Shown piece by piece: positions 15,273 through 23,395 of a stretch of 26,026 nucleotides of DNA (positions are counted from its first letter, which is position 1; each line of letters begins with the position of its first letter). The stretch is from W0P33-017 sp963640395 (GTDB taxonomy: Bacteria > Bacillota > Clostridia > Lachnospirales > Lachnospiraceae). The stretch covers positions 1 through 26,026 of the forward strand of contig CAVHZH010000019.1 in the NCBI GenBank assembly GCA_963640395.1. Direction: 5' to 3'. The notes under the pieces were generated by a model. It ran no database searches. It saw nothing but the letters and a program-made list of their open reading frames with translations, and was not told the DNA's origin. The translations under genes and the position numbers were made by a program.

Positions 15273-15569
15273 CTACAGCAGATTTACCGAATGCATATCA
15301 AGGATCGTTCTTACTGCCGGATTAAGCTTCGTTGACTTGTAATCAATCAAGAGGTTTCTGTTATCAAACATGTCCATCACGAGCACAAAGAGCGCCTGCG
15401 TGATATCCGCGTGCTCATCCAATTCCGCCTCACTTAATCCGGTATAGGCAGCAACCATCGCCACCGCACTGTCGCGCATCCGCTCCAGTTCCTTCAGTTC
15501 GATTTCCCCCGGATCATCCAGCCTTGCATATTCTGCCAGCTCTTTTGCATCAACTTCACTTACCTTCAT
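15273..15569 (-). CDS. head-tail connector (gp6/gp15-like)
   Basis: 98 residues, mostly helical: LKELERMRDSAVAMVAAYTG, LSEAELDEHADITQALFVLV, NRNLLIDYKSTKLNPAVRTI. This is the Phage_gp6 (gpFI-like) connector family, which docks below the portal. Position between capsid and head-closure genes agrees. Confidence 0.88.
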   Translation of the reverse strand: MKVSEVDAKELAEYARLDDPGEIELKELERMRDSAVAMVAAYTGLSEAELDEHADITQALFVLVMDMFDNRNLLIDYKSTKLNPAVRTILDMHSVNLL

Positions 15570-15579
15570 GCGTCACCTC

Positions 15580-16746
15580 TTATTTTCCGGCACCCATCAC
15601 AAGTTTAGCGATCATTTCCGCATTCTGCACCTTTGCGTCAAGCTCCACAAATCCGAGCACCTCTACTACATGCTGCCGCGCCTTTGTTTCCCTCAATACA
15701 TCAATGTTGATGTCCTCGGAAACCTTTACTGCCAGACCCTTGTAGTCTCCATAATAAATTGCAGTCACACCCTCTGCCATTTCCGGCATATTTGCAGATG
15801 TATATACATCTTTCCCGAATAAGGTATAGCCCCAGCGTGACGTAGCATCCTTATTGAGCAGGTAATTGCCCTGTCCATCCTTGAGCTTGCGGATCGCTGT
15901 TCTGGTCTTTTTGTTCATGATGAAGTAGGCATTTGCCTGATATACGTCCGGTATGCTCTCCTGCAGGTCAATGATCTCATCCGATGTAATTGCCGTTGCC
16001 CCTGCCGTCGTCGTGCTCTGTGTAACGCCTGACAATCCAGTTACTTTGTCAGTTGTTCCAAACAACAGCTCTTTTTCAATGAAACGCGCGATCGACAGCG
16101 CCATGCGGTCTACCACAAAATCCACAATATTAAAGGATGAATTATTGATCAGGCTCTTGGATACGTCGGTGATTGCACGTGCCAGATATCCCGTCAGCGA
16201 AATGCTTGCGAATTTTCCAGTAGACGACTCGCCATCCGTAAATTCATCCGCGTACTCCATTTTAATGTCCTTTGTTGACTCGTCGTAGTACGGGATAGTC
16301 AATGTCCCACCCAGATTGTATCTGTCCGCGTCATGGTAGATCGGGCAAAGGTCTACAACCTTTGTGATGATCTTGTTCGCAATTGATGTCGGTATCACAG
16401 CGCCGTTATCAGTCTTTGTCATATTGGCAGCTGCCCGTTCTTCCAGCGTCCCCCTGATATACGCATCGAAGCTCTCGATGTCGCGCTTTTCCGCATCTTC
16501 CTCACTAGGCTGTTCCTGCTCGCGTGTTTCCTGTTCCTGATCCTGTTCAAGATCCCTCACCGCCTGAAGTGCCCGGATAGATGCATCAATGTCTTTCAGC
16601 TCCTGCTCCTTTTCTTCAAACTCCTCTGCCTCTGCACTGTTCAGCGTTCTTTCTTCCGCATCTGCAGCATCGACCATGTCCTGCATTTCTTTCTGGATCT
16701 TTGCTCTCTGCTCGGTGAGTTTCTTTAAATTCATAAATTTAGGCAT
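15580..16746 (-). CDS. HK97-family major capsid protein
   Basis: 388 residues. About 1-85 is a charged coiled coil (delta/scaffold domain, LTEQRAKIQKEMQDMVDAAD and a Glu/Gln-rich run) that guides shell assembly and is removed by the protease. The shell domain starts near residue 95-105 (ESFDAYIRGTLEERAAANMT) with GAVIPTSIANKIITKVVDLC, a marker of Firmicute HK97 capsids, and ends in IAKLVMG. The cleavage site cannot be placed exactly from sequence. Confidence 0.95.
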   Translation of the reverse strand: MPKFMNLKKLTEQRAKIQKEMQDMVDAADAEERTLNSAEAEEFEEKEQELKDIDASIRALQAVRDLEQDQEQETREQEQPSEEDAEKRDIESFDAYIRGTLEERAAANMTKTDNGAVIPTSIANKIITKVVDLCPIYHDADRYNLGGTLTIPYYDESTKDIKMEYADEFTDGESSTGKFASISLTGYLARAITDVSKSLINNSSFNIVDFVVDRMALSIARFIEKELLFGTTDKVTGLSGVTQSTTTAGATAITSDEIIDLQESIPDVYQANAYFIMNKKTRTAIRKLKDGQGNYLLNKDATSRWGYTLFGKDVYTSANMPEMAEGVTAIYYGDYKGLAVKVSEDINIDVLRETKARQHVVEVLGFVELDAKVQNAEMIAKLVMGAGK

Positions 16747-16780
16747 TTTTCTTTTCCTCCTTTTGCGCTTAAAGAGCGTG

Positions 16781-17377
16781 CTACCTGCGCGCTCTGGTTG
16801 CTAAAATTTTGTTGCGGTACTTGTAGTTTCCCGTTGTTTTTGTTTCTGTCAGATCGACAATTTCCACATCGTCGCCCATCACCCGCAGCTCTATCAGGTC
16901 ACTGCTCCGCGTCTCGATCGATGTTCCATCATAGGCAGGTATATGCTTATTATCGAGAATGGACACCTCTTTCAGTTCCAGTTCTCGTACCTCTCTGTGC
17001 TGCCGGTCGTCTTCGGTTTTCCATTTGTCCTTGAGCGGTATAAACCCAAATGACCAGCCTGAAAGCTGCTTATTCCGCGCCTTTTCCACCACTTCCGCAT
17101 CCCTGATCTCGCACTTGCATCTCAAGCCGATGTTGTCCTCTGTGATTGCCGTATCCTTGTCTCTTGCCGTTGTTAGTTCTCTTGCATAGTCATGGTTCAG
17201 AAGCACCTTCACATCGTATCCAGTCCTTTTCGCCCGTTCGAGCGCTCTCTGGAATGCACCCGCCTTGATTTTTTCCACGAATGCTCCCTTTTCTCCGTGC
17301 AGCACCTTTGAATCCCGTTCTACTGCATTGACATATCCGTCAATATGCACGCAATCCCCTCTGATTTCAATCTTCAC
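16781..17377 (-). CDS. prohead (HK97-type) maturation protease
   Basis: 198 residues. Serine protease that trims the capsid scaffold domain. Likely catalytic residues are His62 (LLNHDYAREL) and Ser109 (QLSGWSFGF), with the LELKEVSILD strand typical of the family. I chose the GTG at 17377, six nucleotides after AAAGGAG; a longer frame from 17407 starts inside the portal gene and has no better ribosome site. Overlaps the portal gene by 11 nt. Confidence 0.92.
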   Translation of the reverse strand: MKIEIRGDCVHIDGYVNAVERDSKVLHGEKGAFVEKIKAGAFQRALERAKRTGYDVKVLLNHDYARELTTARDKDTAITEDNIGLRCKCEIRDAEVVEKARNKQLSGWSFGFIPLKDKWKTEDDRQHREVRELELKEVSILDNKHIPAYDGTSIETRSSDLIELRVMGDDVEIVDLTETKTTGNYKYRNKILATRARR

Positions 17378-18635
17378 TGCTTTCTCCTTTCTGTTGCACC
17401 GGTGCAACTTTATCGTTTTCTGTCACTGCTGCCATTTGTGACACCTCCGACAGCTTATTTGTGTTCGGCGTATAGATCTTGTCCTCTTCCGGATAATAAA
17501 GGACATCCTGCAATCCCAGCTTAATAAAATCAAGCCCAAATGCCGGCAGCTTCTCATTCTTGCGCACTTCGTCCAACTGCATAAATCCCGCATCAAGCGC
17601 AGTTTTATATGCTGTAAAGCGCTTCTGGATATCTCCTTTTGTCAGGTCTGCATCATCAAACGCAAAGAACATGCTCCTTTTTTCATCTTCCGCCAACAAT
17701 ACGCGGTTAATCGCTGTTGCAAATCGCGTCAACAGGGGCAATATGCAATTTTGATAAAATTGCTTCTTATCCTCCTCTGTCGATTTTCCGTTGACAATTG
17801 GTGGTGGAATTAGAAATAACTTGCACACATCGTCATTATTTGTCTGCTTGTTCTCATTCATCTGCATCTCTACAGATGTGTTCGATGACTCCTGAAACTC
17901 CATTCCCTTATTCAGTACAAGCACGTTTTCCTCGTTATTCGCATACAGCTGCCGGAACGCGGCTTTGATTTTAGTCATTACCTCCTCGGTGAGCTTCTCT
18001 GTCGCTTTTAAGAACCCTTTCTTATTTCCACCTGTTTTTACAAGATTTTTCTCAAACTGCTGTGAGCTGTATATAACATCCAGCAGCTCCGGTGACTCGT
18101 CTATGATTGACCGTCCGTAGCACCCATTGACTGTATTTCTTAATAACACAATGAACTGCCACTGCTCATAAGACCGTCCTCCTACCACGATCTGGAAGTC
18201 CTTAAAGATCGGATCAGTATTTTTCAAAAAACTCACCCGCTCCGATTCCACGTAGTGTATTGATTTTACATCCCGCCCCGCCTTGTTGACATATGCATAT
18301 CCCCCTCGTCCCAGATACATGTCTGTAACCATTGCCTTTTTAAGCTGCACAGCATCCAGTGTATCTCCGGTATCTTCATTCAGCAGGTATGTCCTATAAT
18401 CGTCCGTAACCTCCTCGACGCGGTCTCCGTTTCTTTTGTACAATTTGATCTTCAAGGAAGCTACCGTGTCTGCGATCACGTTCACACAGGCGGACACTGC
18501 CGGTATGTTCATCACCGTTTCTCTGTCTGCCGTTGTTTTTCCGATCAACGCCCTCAACAGCGGATCTGCTATCTGCTCTGCATCCACCATATCCTCTCTT
18601 GTCTCCGGTTTTTTCTTCCTGTTAAATAATCCCAT
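17367..18635 (-). CDS. portal protein, HK97 family
   Basis: 422 residues forming the dodecameric DNA portal. Recognised from MNIPAVSACVNVIADTVASL, VTDMYLGRGGYAYVNKAG, LFLIPPPIVNGKSTEEDKKQ and GDIQKRFTAYKTALDAGFM, all standard for Phage_portal family proteins. GGGGGTC precedes the ATG. The 3' end contains one copy of the 16-bp palindrome GTTGCACCGGTGCAAC. Confidence 0.95.
   Translation of the reverse strand: MGLFNRKKKPETREDMVDAEQIADPLLRALIGKTTADRETVMNIPAVSACVNVIADTVASLKIKLYKRNGDRVEEVTDDYRTYLLNEDTGDTLDAVQLKKAMVTDMYLGRGGYAYVNKAGRDVKSIHYVESERVSFLKNTDPIFKDFQIVVGGRSYEQWQFIVLLRNTVNGCYGRSIIDESPELLDVIYSSQQFEKNLVKTGGNKKGFLKATEKLTEEVMTKIKAAFRQLYANNEENVLVLNKGMEFQESSNTSVEMQMNENKQTNNDDVCKLFLIPPPIVNGKSTEEDKKQFYQNCILPLLTRFATAINRVLLAEDEKRSMFFAFDDADLTKGDIQKRFTAYKTALDAGFMQLDEVRKNEKLPAFGLDFIKLGLQDVLYYPEEDKIYTPNTNKLSEVSQMAAVTENDKVAPVQQKGESSED
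17393..17408. repeat. 16-bp palindrome GTTGCACCGGTGCAAC, copy 1
   Basis: Perfect palindrome near the 3' end of the portal gene and just upstream of the protease ribosome site. An identical copy lies 7.3 kb away inside the antirepressor gene. Function unknown; could be a protein-binding site. Confidence 0.6.
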
Positions 18636-18643
18636 ATGACCCC

Positions 18644-20365
18644 CTAAAATATCTGCACAAACGTTTCTGCCTGCCCATACAATAACTCCTGCTCAATGAG
18701 ATATGTTGAGTTGATATTGCCTACAACTTGGTCTACCTTTTCTGCTGACTTTCTCTTATTCACGTATTTATTCTTGTTCGTGTCCTCTGTGCACCGGGCA
18801 TTCTGAAAGTTGATCTCCAGCATCAGATTATTGTCATAAAAATACCGTCCCGACAGTATGCACTCTTTCATCCACTTTGTAGGGCTGTGTAGGACACTCG
18901 AATGCTGTTTGATCTCTACGCATTCGTACCCCTCTTTTTCAAATTTCTGCACACTCGACATCGCATTCCATTTGTCGTATCCAATTTGCTGAATTTCTAC
19001 GCCAAGCTGTTCTTCTAATGTCAGCACATATTCTTCCACTCTGGTATAATCAATGACCTCATCCCCACAGGCAATACAGCATCCATTCCTGATCAGTGCA
19101 TTATAATCTACGCCTTCTTTTTTGCTTTTCTGTGCAATTCTTCCAGCCGGTATAAATCCCATCGTTCGCGTGTATAGCACAGCATCGTCCTTTGTCGCAC
19201 CCTCATAGGTTTTCATGTCAACACATACATTATCCTCCGATATGGACAGGTCGAGCCCAAGCCACACTCTGCGGCCTTTCCACCACTCATCATCCTTTTT
19301 CCGGGCTCCCTTGCGTACTTTCGTGATCTCGATGTAGCCTTCTACTCCTAAACCCTTGTATTTAATATTGTTGTGTTTGCACAGGTAGTTTTCCCGTTTA
19401 TTCTCATAGTCGATAGCGTCTGTGCGCTTATCCACTATTTTCCGGAAAATTCTTTTGTTTGTACACGCTACTGGGTTGCTTTGGTAAATACACAGATCAT
19501 TGTGCTGCCATTCATCGCCCTGCCAGAGATAATCATCCGGCACATATATGAGCGAGAACATCCTCCGGTCATCCCGCAGCCCATCAAGCACTTTTTTCCC
19601 TTTGTCTACCTCATCGATCATCACGTTATTATCGTTCGGGTATTCCGTGCTCAGTACGATTCCAAGTGCATTCAACAATGTTATCTGCCCCGATCTCATT
19701 GCCTCCACCGGGTACGAATCCATCGCACCAGCTTCATCCGCCAAAAATGCCGTTGGCAGCTTTCCGTCCATTTTATCTTCCGAATACGCAAGCGGTGTAT
19801 ACTCGCTATCCGTGAGCAGGCACCTGACCTCGCTCCTTAGCGTTTTAAATACCGGATTTAATTCATCGCTCAATAAGGGGCTTGATTTGATTATCTTTTG
19901 TATAGCCACCTGAAGTTCTTTTGACAGCTTCAAGTCCGGTGCCACCGAAAAAAAACGCGAAAATCGCGGTTCGGTAAGCATCAGCAATATAAATATCACC
20001 GCTGCATTAAATGTTTTAAAATTTTTTCTTGCGATCTTTAACAATGCCGTCTCATAAAATCTCACTTCCACGCCATCATCTGGGTCTATCATTTTTGTGC
20101 AAAATATTGCCGTTATGAAAAATGCCGCGTAATCCTCCAGCGATTCATCCAACGGTTTATGCAGATCCGGATGGATCATTAGATGGAGCAGCTTGTGCAC
20201 CTTCGAATAAGTCTGCACGTTTATATAAGCCTGTCCATCCTGTCCATCCGCAATTTTTTTCCATGATTTGCACTGCAGCTTTACATACCACGGTACTTTT
20301 TTATTATCTCGCCTTTGCGCCCATTCACAGTATTTATAAGCCCGGCAGTCTTTGATCTCATCCAC
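18644..20365 (-). CDS. terL: terminase large subunit
   Basis: 573 residues. ATPase-nuclease that packages DNA. Divergent Walker A ARKNFKTFNAA (112-122), Walker B TAFLADEAGAMD (205-215), and the nuclease domain opening with WLGLDLSISEDN (first metal Asp at about 372), followed by VVGNINSTYLIEQ near the C-terminus. Close to Terminase_1 family proteins of HK97-type phages with HNH and P27-like small subunits. The start overlaps the small subunit end by 8 nt. Confidence 0.94.
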   Translation of the reverse strand: MDEIKDCRAYKYCEWAQRRDNKKVPWYVKLQCKSWKKIADGQDGQAYINVQTYSKVHKLLHLMIHPDLHKPLDESLEDYAAFFITAIFCTKMIDPDDGVEVRFYETALLKIARKNFKTFNAAVIFILLMLTEPRFSRFFSVAPDLKLSKELQVAIQKIIKSSPLLSDELNPVFKTLRSEVRCLLTDSEYTPLAYSEDKMDGKLPTAFLADEAGAMDSYPVEAMRSGQITLLNALGIVLSTEYPNDNNVMIDEVDKGKKVLDGLRDDRRMFSLIYVPDDYLWQGDEWQHNDLCIYQSNPVACTNKRIFRKIVDKRTDAIDYENKRENYLCKHNNIKYKGLGVEGYIEITKVRKGARKKDDEWWKGRRVWLGLDLSISEDNVCVDMKTYEGATKDDAVLYTRTMGFIPAGRIAQKSKKEGVDYNALIRNGCCIACGDEVIDYTRVEEYVLTLEEQLGVEIQQIGYDKWNAMSSVQKFEKEGYECVEIKQHSSVLHSPTKWMKECILSGRYFYDNNLMLEINFQNARCTEDTNKNKYVNKRKSAEKVDQVVGNINSTYLIEQELLYGQAETFVQIF

Positions 20366-20930
20366 TGCCCAGCACCTCTAACAAGGGATTCCCTGACTTT
20401 TCTTCTTTTTTGGGGACCGTCCTCAGCGCTGCCGATATTGTCATGACTGACTCTTTCTCTATGTCCAGCAGCATTTTCCTTTTCTGCTGGATTGTCCTAT
20501 CAACAGCATTCATGCTGGCTGTGATCTTCGCCATTGACCGTGCCGCGTCTGCAAATAGCTGTATGAACTCTACCGGATTCTCCAGCTTTGTTTTCGCCTC
20601 GTGCAAATCTTCTCGCATTTCATACAGCATCTCTGCGTAATATTTCCTGTCTGCTTCAAGACCTTTGATCTCCGCAGATATCAGGCAATACCGGTTGATC
20701 ACCGCCCCGTACAGCTCATCCTCTTTATTGATTGCCGTCAGCAATTTTTTTATACGCCTGTACTCTTTGTGCGCTTCCTCATTGCTCCGAACCTCCGGTG
20801 CTTCTTTGATCTTCACGCCGGACAGCAGTGCCGTTTCTCCATCTCGTCTCTGGAGCAGTTCCCTCTTTGTCCGATGGCTCTTTTTTTCGCTTGTCAGCAC
20901 TGTATATGGTTTTGACGGTCTACCTCCCAT
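20358..20930 (-). CDS. terS: terminase small subunit, P27-like
   Basis: 190 residues. N-terminal MGGRPSKPYTVL and a basic stretch, then AHKEYRRIKKLLTAINKEDE, ALYGAVINRYC-type core (here DELYGAVINRYCLISAEIKG) and helical SMAKITASMNAVDRTIQ. P27-family small terminases recognise the packaging site. GGGAGGG before the ATG. It lies between HNH and TerL, as in cos-type phages. Confidence 0.82.
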   Translation of the reverse strand: MGGRPSKPYTVLTSEKKSHRTKRELLQRRDGETALLSGVKIKEAPEVRSNEEAHKEYRRIKKLLTAINKEDELYGAVINRYCLISAEIKGLEADRKYYAEMLYEMREDLHEAKTKLENPVEFIQLFADAARSMAKITASMNAVDRTIQQKRKMLLDIEKESVMTISAALRTVPKKEEKSGNPLLEVLGSG

Positions 20931-21044
20931 AACATCCCTCCCCCGGCAAATAAAAAATTCTCATTTTGGGAATATTTTGTGTAAAAAGGTGGGGCGTCGG
21001 TCTTAGGGAACGGTGCAAACGTCTGTCAAAGAGGGTGGGGGGGC
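20931..21044. other. HNH-terS intergenic region, possible cos region
   Basis: 114 nt without a gene, including a G-rich run (AGGGTGGGGGGGC) and an A/T-rich part. In phages with an HNH-terS-terL order, the cohesive-end site is usually nearby. No cos sequence can be identified from this window alone. Confidence 0.3.
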
Positions 21045-21476
21045 TTACAGCACCAACGGCGCATCGCCTTCCTCTCCGACAAACCTCATCGACTCGTCCA
21101 CCAACGACCTCTGCGTATCCCTGCCTATGGTTCCTGCTTCGCACATCTCATGATGTACCCCGCACACAGTGATCAAGTTCGTTCTCTCCAGTCCCATGTC
21201 GTAATCTTCCTCTAACGGTACGATATGATGCACCGATAGGTCCTTGGTATTGTAGATCCGTATCGTACCCGGCAGATTCGCCTTGCAGCATAGGCACATA
21301 TAATTATCCCGTTCCCTTATGCTCCTTGACATATTTGTCCATGCGGCTGTTCTTCTAAGACCTGCGGCTTTTGTATTTTTCCTCTGCCTCCATCTTTCTG
21401 CCTCGGCTGCTTCTTTTTTTGCGCATCTATTTTTTGTATCATGTATCTTTCCGCAATACTGGCACGACTTCAGCAC
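21045..21476 (-). CDS. HNH endonuclease
   Basis: 143 residues. Zinc-type HNH nuclease: CQYC (5-8) and CLCC cysteine pairs, the LSVHHIVPLEED catalytic strand, and NLITVCGVHHEMCE closing the beta-beta-alpha-metal fold. In cos phages the HNH protein works with terminase in making cohesive ends. I chose GTG at 21476, 7 nt after GGAGG; an upstream GTG at 21494 would place the ribosome site inside the gene. First gene of the late operon. Confidence 0.9.
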   Translation of the reverse strand: MLKSCQYCGKIHDTKNRCAKKEAAEAERWRQRKNTKAAGLRRTAAWTNMSRSIRERDNYMCLCCKANLPGTIRIYNTKDLSVHHIVPLEEDYDMGLERTNLITVCGVHHEMCEAGTIGRDTQRSLVDESMRFVGEEGDAPLVL

Positions 21477-21495
21477 CTCATATCCTCCAAGCACG

Positions 21496-21522
21496 AAAAA
21501 GAGCCGTTTTCCATCGGCTCTT
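21496..21522 (-). terminator. intrinsic terminator upstream of HNH
   Basis: Minus strand: AAGAGCCG, 8-nt loop, CGGCTCTT, then TTT (stem 21515-21522 with 21499-21506, T-tract over 21496-21500). Perfect 8-bp stem. It lies between the late regulator and the HNH gene. A second AAGAGCCG (21543-21550) could pair with the same right arm instead, so a read-through or attenuation switch is possible. Confidence 0.8.
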
Positions 21523-21561
21523 ACATTTTGTCCGGCTTTTTACGGCTCTTATCATTTTTTT

Positions 21562-21578
21562 GCTAATACCATATTAGC
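21562..21578. promoter_or_regulatory. 17-bp palindrome, possible late-regulator operator
   Basis: GCTAATA-CCA-TATTAGC, 7-bp arms with a 3-nt centre, just downstream of the ArpU-like gene and before the late operon. Shape suits a dimeric DNA-binding protein. Confidence 0.5.
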
Positions 21579-21596
21579 ACGATTGCTTGTGACACT

Positions 21597-22028
21597 CTAC
21601 TGACATCTTACTGACACTTTACTGACATCTACCATCTGGTGCGCCTCCTTATAAATTCTCCACTCTTGTCTTATGGAATAGCCCTCTTTCTCTGCAATTT
21701 CTTCTACCGATAGCCGATCGATATACAATCCTTTCAGCAACGTATTATGCCTTGAGGATGTAACCGTGTCTATATACCCTTGCACTACGCTTTTTGCTTT
21801 TTTTGCCCTTCTTTCAAAATCATCGCGCCTTCTCTCCATGTCTACCTTTTCGATCAGCAGCTCCTCCATCGTCTCCTTGCCGCCTCCCCGCGGCATATCG
21901 CTCATTTTTTTCCCAACCGACACCGCCTTGTCCCCTAGCTCCCTTGCCTGCTTATCTAGCCAGTCAGACATATCTTTCAGCTTTCTATACTGGTTCAACT
22001 TAGCTTTTTTCTCTTTGCTACTGTTCAA
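21597..22028 (-). CDS. ArpU/DUF1492-like late transcription regulator
   Basis: 143 residues. The N-terminal two thirds is helical coiled coil (MEELLIEKVDMERRRDDFER). The C-terminus has a sigma-70 region 4-like HTH: LLKGLYIDRLSVEEIAEKEG followed by YSIRQEWRIYKEAHQ. Such proteins control late genes in Firmicute phages. TTG start, weak ribosome site (GAGGCGG), 11-nt overlap with the gene before. Its last codons overlap three 11-bp DNA repeats. Confidence 0.75.
   Translation of the reverse strand: MNSSKEKKAKLNQYRKLKDMSDWLDKQARELGDKAVSVGKKMSDMPRGGGKETMEELLIEKVDMERRRDDFERRAKKAKSVVQGYIDTVTSSRHNTLLKGLYIDRLSVEEIAEKEGYSIRQEWRIYKEAHQMVDVSKVSVRCQ
21598..21630. repeat. three 11-bp tandem repeats (TACTGACAYYT)
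   Basis: TACTGACATCT, TACTGACACTT, TACTGACATCT in direct tandem. The period (11 bp) is near one helical turn and not a multiple of three although the array lies in the 3' end of the regulator gene, so it is more likely a binding array than protein repeats. Confidence 0.6.
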
Positions 22029-22248
22029 ATTGCCGCCTCGCTTTCAATTTCTTGTCTCCCCTGCTCATTCTTTTTGCTGCCTGCGCTATATACTCATCCT
22101 GTGCCCTTTCAAACTCCTTGATTTGTTGGATCTTTTGCCGCTCCTGCTGCCGGTTTGCGCTCCATGATGTGTACCGTTCGCATTTTCCGTGGCATCCGAC
22201 CGTGCGGTCCAGGCACTTGAAACAAGGGCATGTCTTGTCGCCCCTCAT
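22018..22248 (-). CDS. small cysteine-rich protein
   Basis: 76 residues. Four clustered Cys at the N-terminus (TCPCFKCLDRTVGCHGKC) suggest a zinc knuckle; the rest is a basic, Gln/Lys-rich helix. Starts directly after the stop of the preceding gene and overlaps the late regulator. Common small early-phage protein type of unknown function. Confidence 0.65.
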   Translation of the reverse strand: MRGDKTCPCFKCLDRTVGCHGKCERYTSWSANRQQERQKIQQIKEFERAQDEYIAQAAKRMSRGDKKLKARRQFEQ

Positions 22249-22692
22249 TTAGCATTCCCCTTCCGGTGTTTTAGGCTTCCGCCCTCTTTTTCGTACAACC
22301 CGCTCGTATTTGTCGCACTGCTCCGGTTCGCAGCCCCTGCGGTGTTTCGCAACCACTATGTAATTACAGCACCATGCCGCGCCTACTTTCTCCGCATACT
22401 TACATGTTTTTATGACCTTGCTGCACTGATAAGTCTTTTTGTCCTCTGGCAGCTGCTGCCCCTGTTTGGATTCTTCCGAATCATCGCCCGGTTCTGTTTC
22501 CCTCTCCTGATCTCCCACGATGTCCAGAATGCTCAATGATACCGATGCCATGCAATTTTCACACAGATCAATATCTTCAAGCAATGCCCCGTACTTTGTC
22601 GTTTTTCCTGCTTCATTCAGCGCCGCTATCTTGTGTCTGGTATCTACGATCAGCTCCTTGCATTTATTGCAGCGATATAGTGTTTCTTTCAT
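22249..22692 (-). CDS. zinc-ribbon-like protein
   Basis: 147 residues. An N-terminal YRCNKCKELIVD plus LCENC pair forms a probable zinc ribbon. A second cysteine group follows (YQCSKVIKTCKYAEKV, WCCNYIV, CEPEQCDKYE), and the tail is basic (RKRGRKPKTPEGEC). The middle is acidic. Not otherwise recognised. GGAAAGGAG precedes the ATG, and a strong hairpin lies just upstream. Confidence 0.7.
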   Translation of the reverse strand: MKETLYRCNKCKELIVDTRHKIAALNEAGKTTKYGALLEDIDLCENCMASVSLSILDIVGDQERETEPGDDSEESKQGQQLPEDKKTYQCSKVIKTCKYAEKVGAAWCCNYIVVAKHRRGCEPEQCDKYERVVRKRGRKPKTPEGEC

Positions 22693-22850
22693 CGATCTCC
22701 TTTCCGGCGGTCAGAAGTGACCGCCGCTTGTAATCTATGCCCCGTTACATCCTGTGAACTATGTTTCCGGAGGCTCTTGTGTGTGCGTTTCTTTTGCCTT
22801 TCAACAGGTGTTGCAACCTGATTTCAGTTATCCGCATCGATCAATCTCAT
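22689..22850 (-). pseudogene. stop-interrupted small frame (MRLIDAD-type)
   Basis: An ATG at 22850 overlaps the stop of the upstream gene (ATGA) and reads MRLIDADN, a start seen in many small Firmicute phage proteins, then TGA. The same frame stays open for 44 more codons and ends with TGA overlapping the ATG of the zinc-ribbon gene. Likely a decayed gene; not certain that the second part was coding. Confidence 0.4.
22705..22726 (-). other. hairpin before the zinc-ribbon gene
   Basis: CGGCGGTCA, CTTC loop, TGACCGCCG on the minus strand: a perfect 9-bp stem ending right before GGAAAGGAG. No T-tract follows, so it is not a terminator. Could be an RNA processing/stability element or affect access to the ribosome site. 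Confidence 0.6.
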
Positions 22851-23386
22851 ACTTTCTCCCTCACATATCTCGGATCCAGATAGCCGCATTCTTCACACAG
22901 TACCGTAACAACATCCTCGATCCTTAATCTGTTCTTCTCTCCTAGGCATTCAAAATTAAACTTCATCCACTTCAGGTAGATCTCCTGTAATTTTTTCACC
23001 GACACTTTCATGTCCCGATTCAGTGCATAGAGTGTGACCGCGTAGAATACCTGCATAGAGTATCTGATCGTCGTTGCGTCCTGCGGTGTGATCCGCTTTG
23101 GGATCCTGCTGCCGTATGTCAGCATCATGCGGATGCGTGTCGGGATCTCATGTACTACCGACCTGACATCTATACCCTTCCCTTTCATTTCCGATTCAAA
23201 AAATCCTGCCTGATAAACGTCATCTTCGTAATCATCCAGATACTTATCTACCGCCTGTTCCAGCTTCTGTATGCGTTTCCCTCCAAAACCAAATTTGTCA
23301 TGCAGCACCAGATAGCTCACAACCCGGCTGTTATAATAGGCTGACAGGATCGTGGCAGTCTGGTCTTTTCGTCTGATGTTCTGCAT
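22847..23386 (-). CDS. conserved phage protein of unknown function
   Basis: 179 residues, not recognised. Largely helical, with no membrane segment: ILSAYYNSRVVSYLVLHDKF, KLEQAVDKYLDDYEDDVYQA, DATTIRYSMQVFYAVTLYAL. Follows DUF4317 by 9 nt and likely shares its transcript. No catalytic motif is evident. Confidence 0.7.
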   Translation of the reverse strand: MQNIRRKDQTATILSAYYNSRVVSYLVLHDKFGFGGKRIQKLEQAVDKYLDDYEDDVYQAGFFESEMKGKGIDVRSVVHEIPTRIRMMLTYGSRIPKRITPQDATTIRYSMQVFYAVTLYALNRDMKVSVKKLQEIYLKWMKFNFECLGEKNRLRIEDVVTVLCEECGYLDPRYVREKV

Positions 23387-23395
23387 ATGCCCCTC

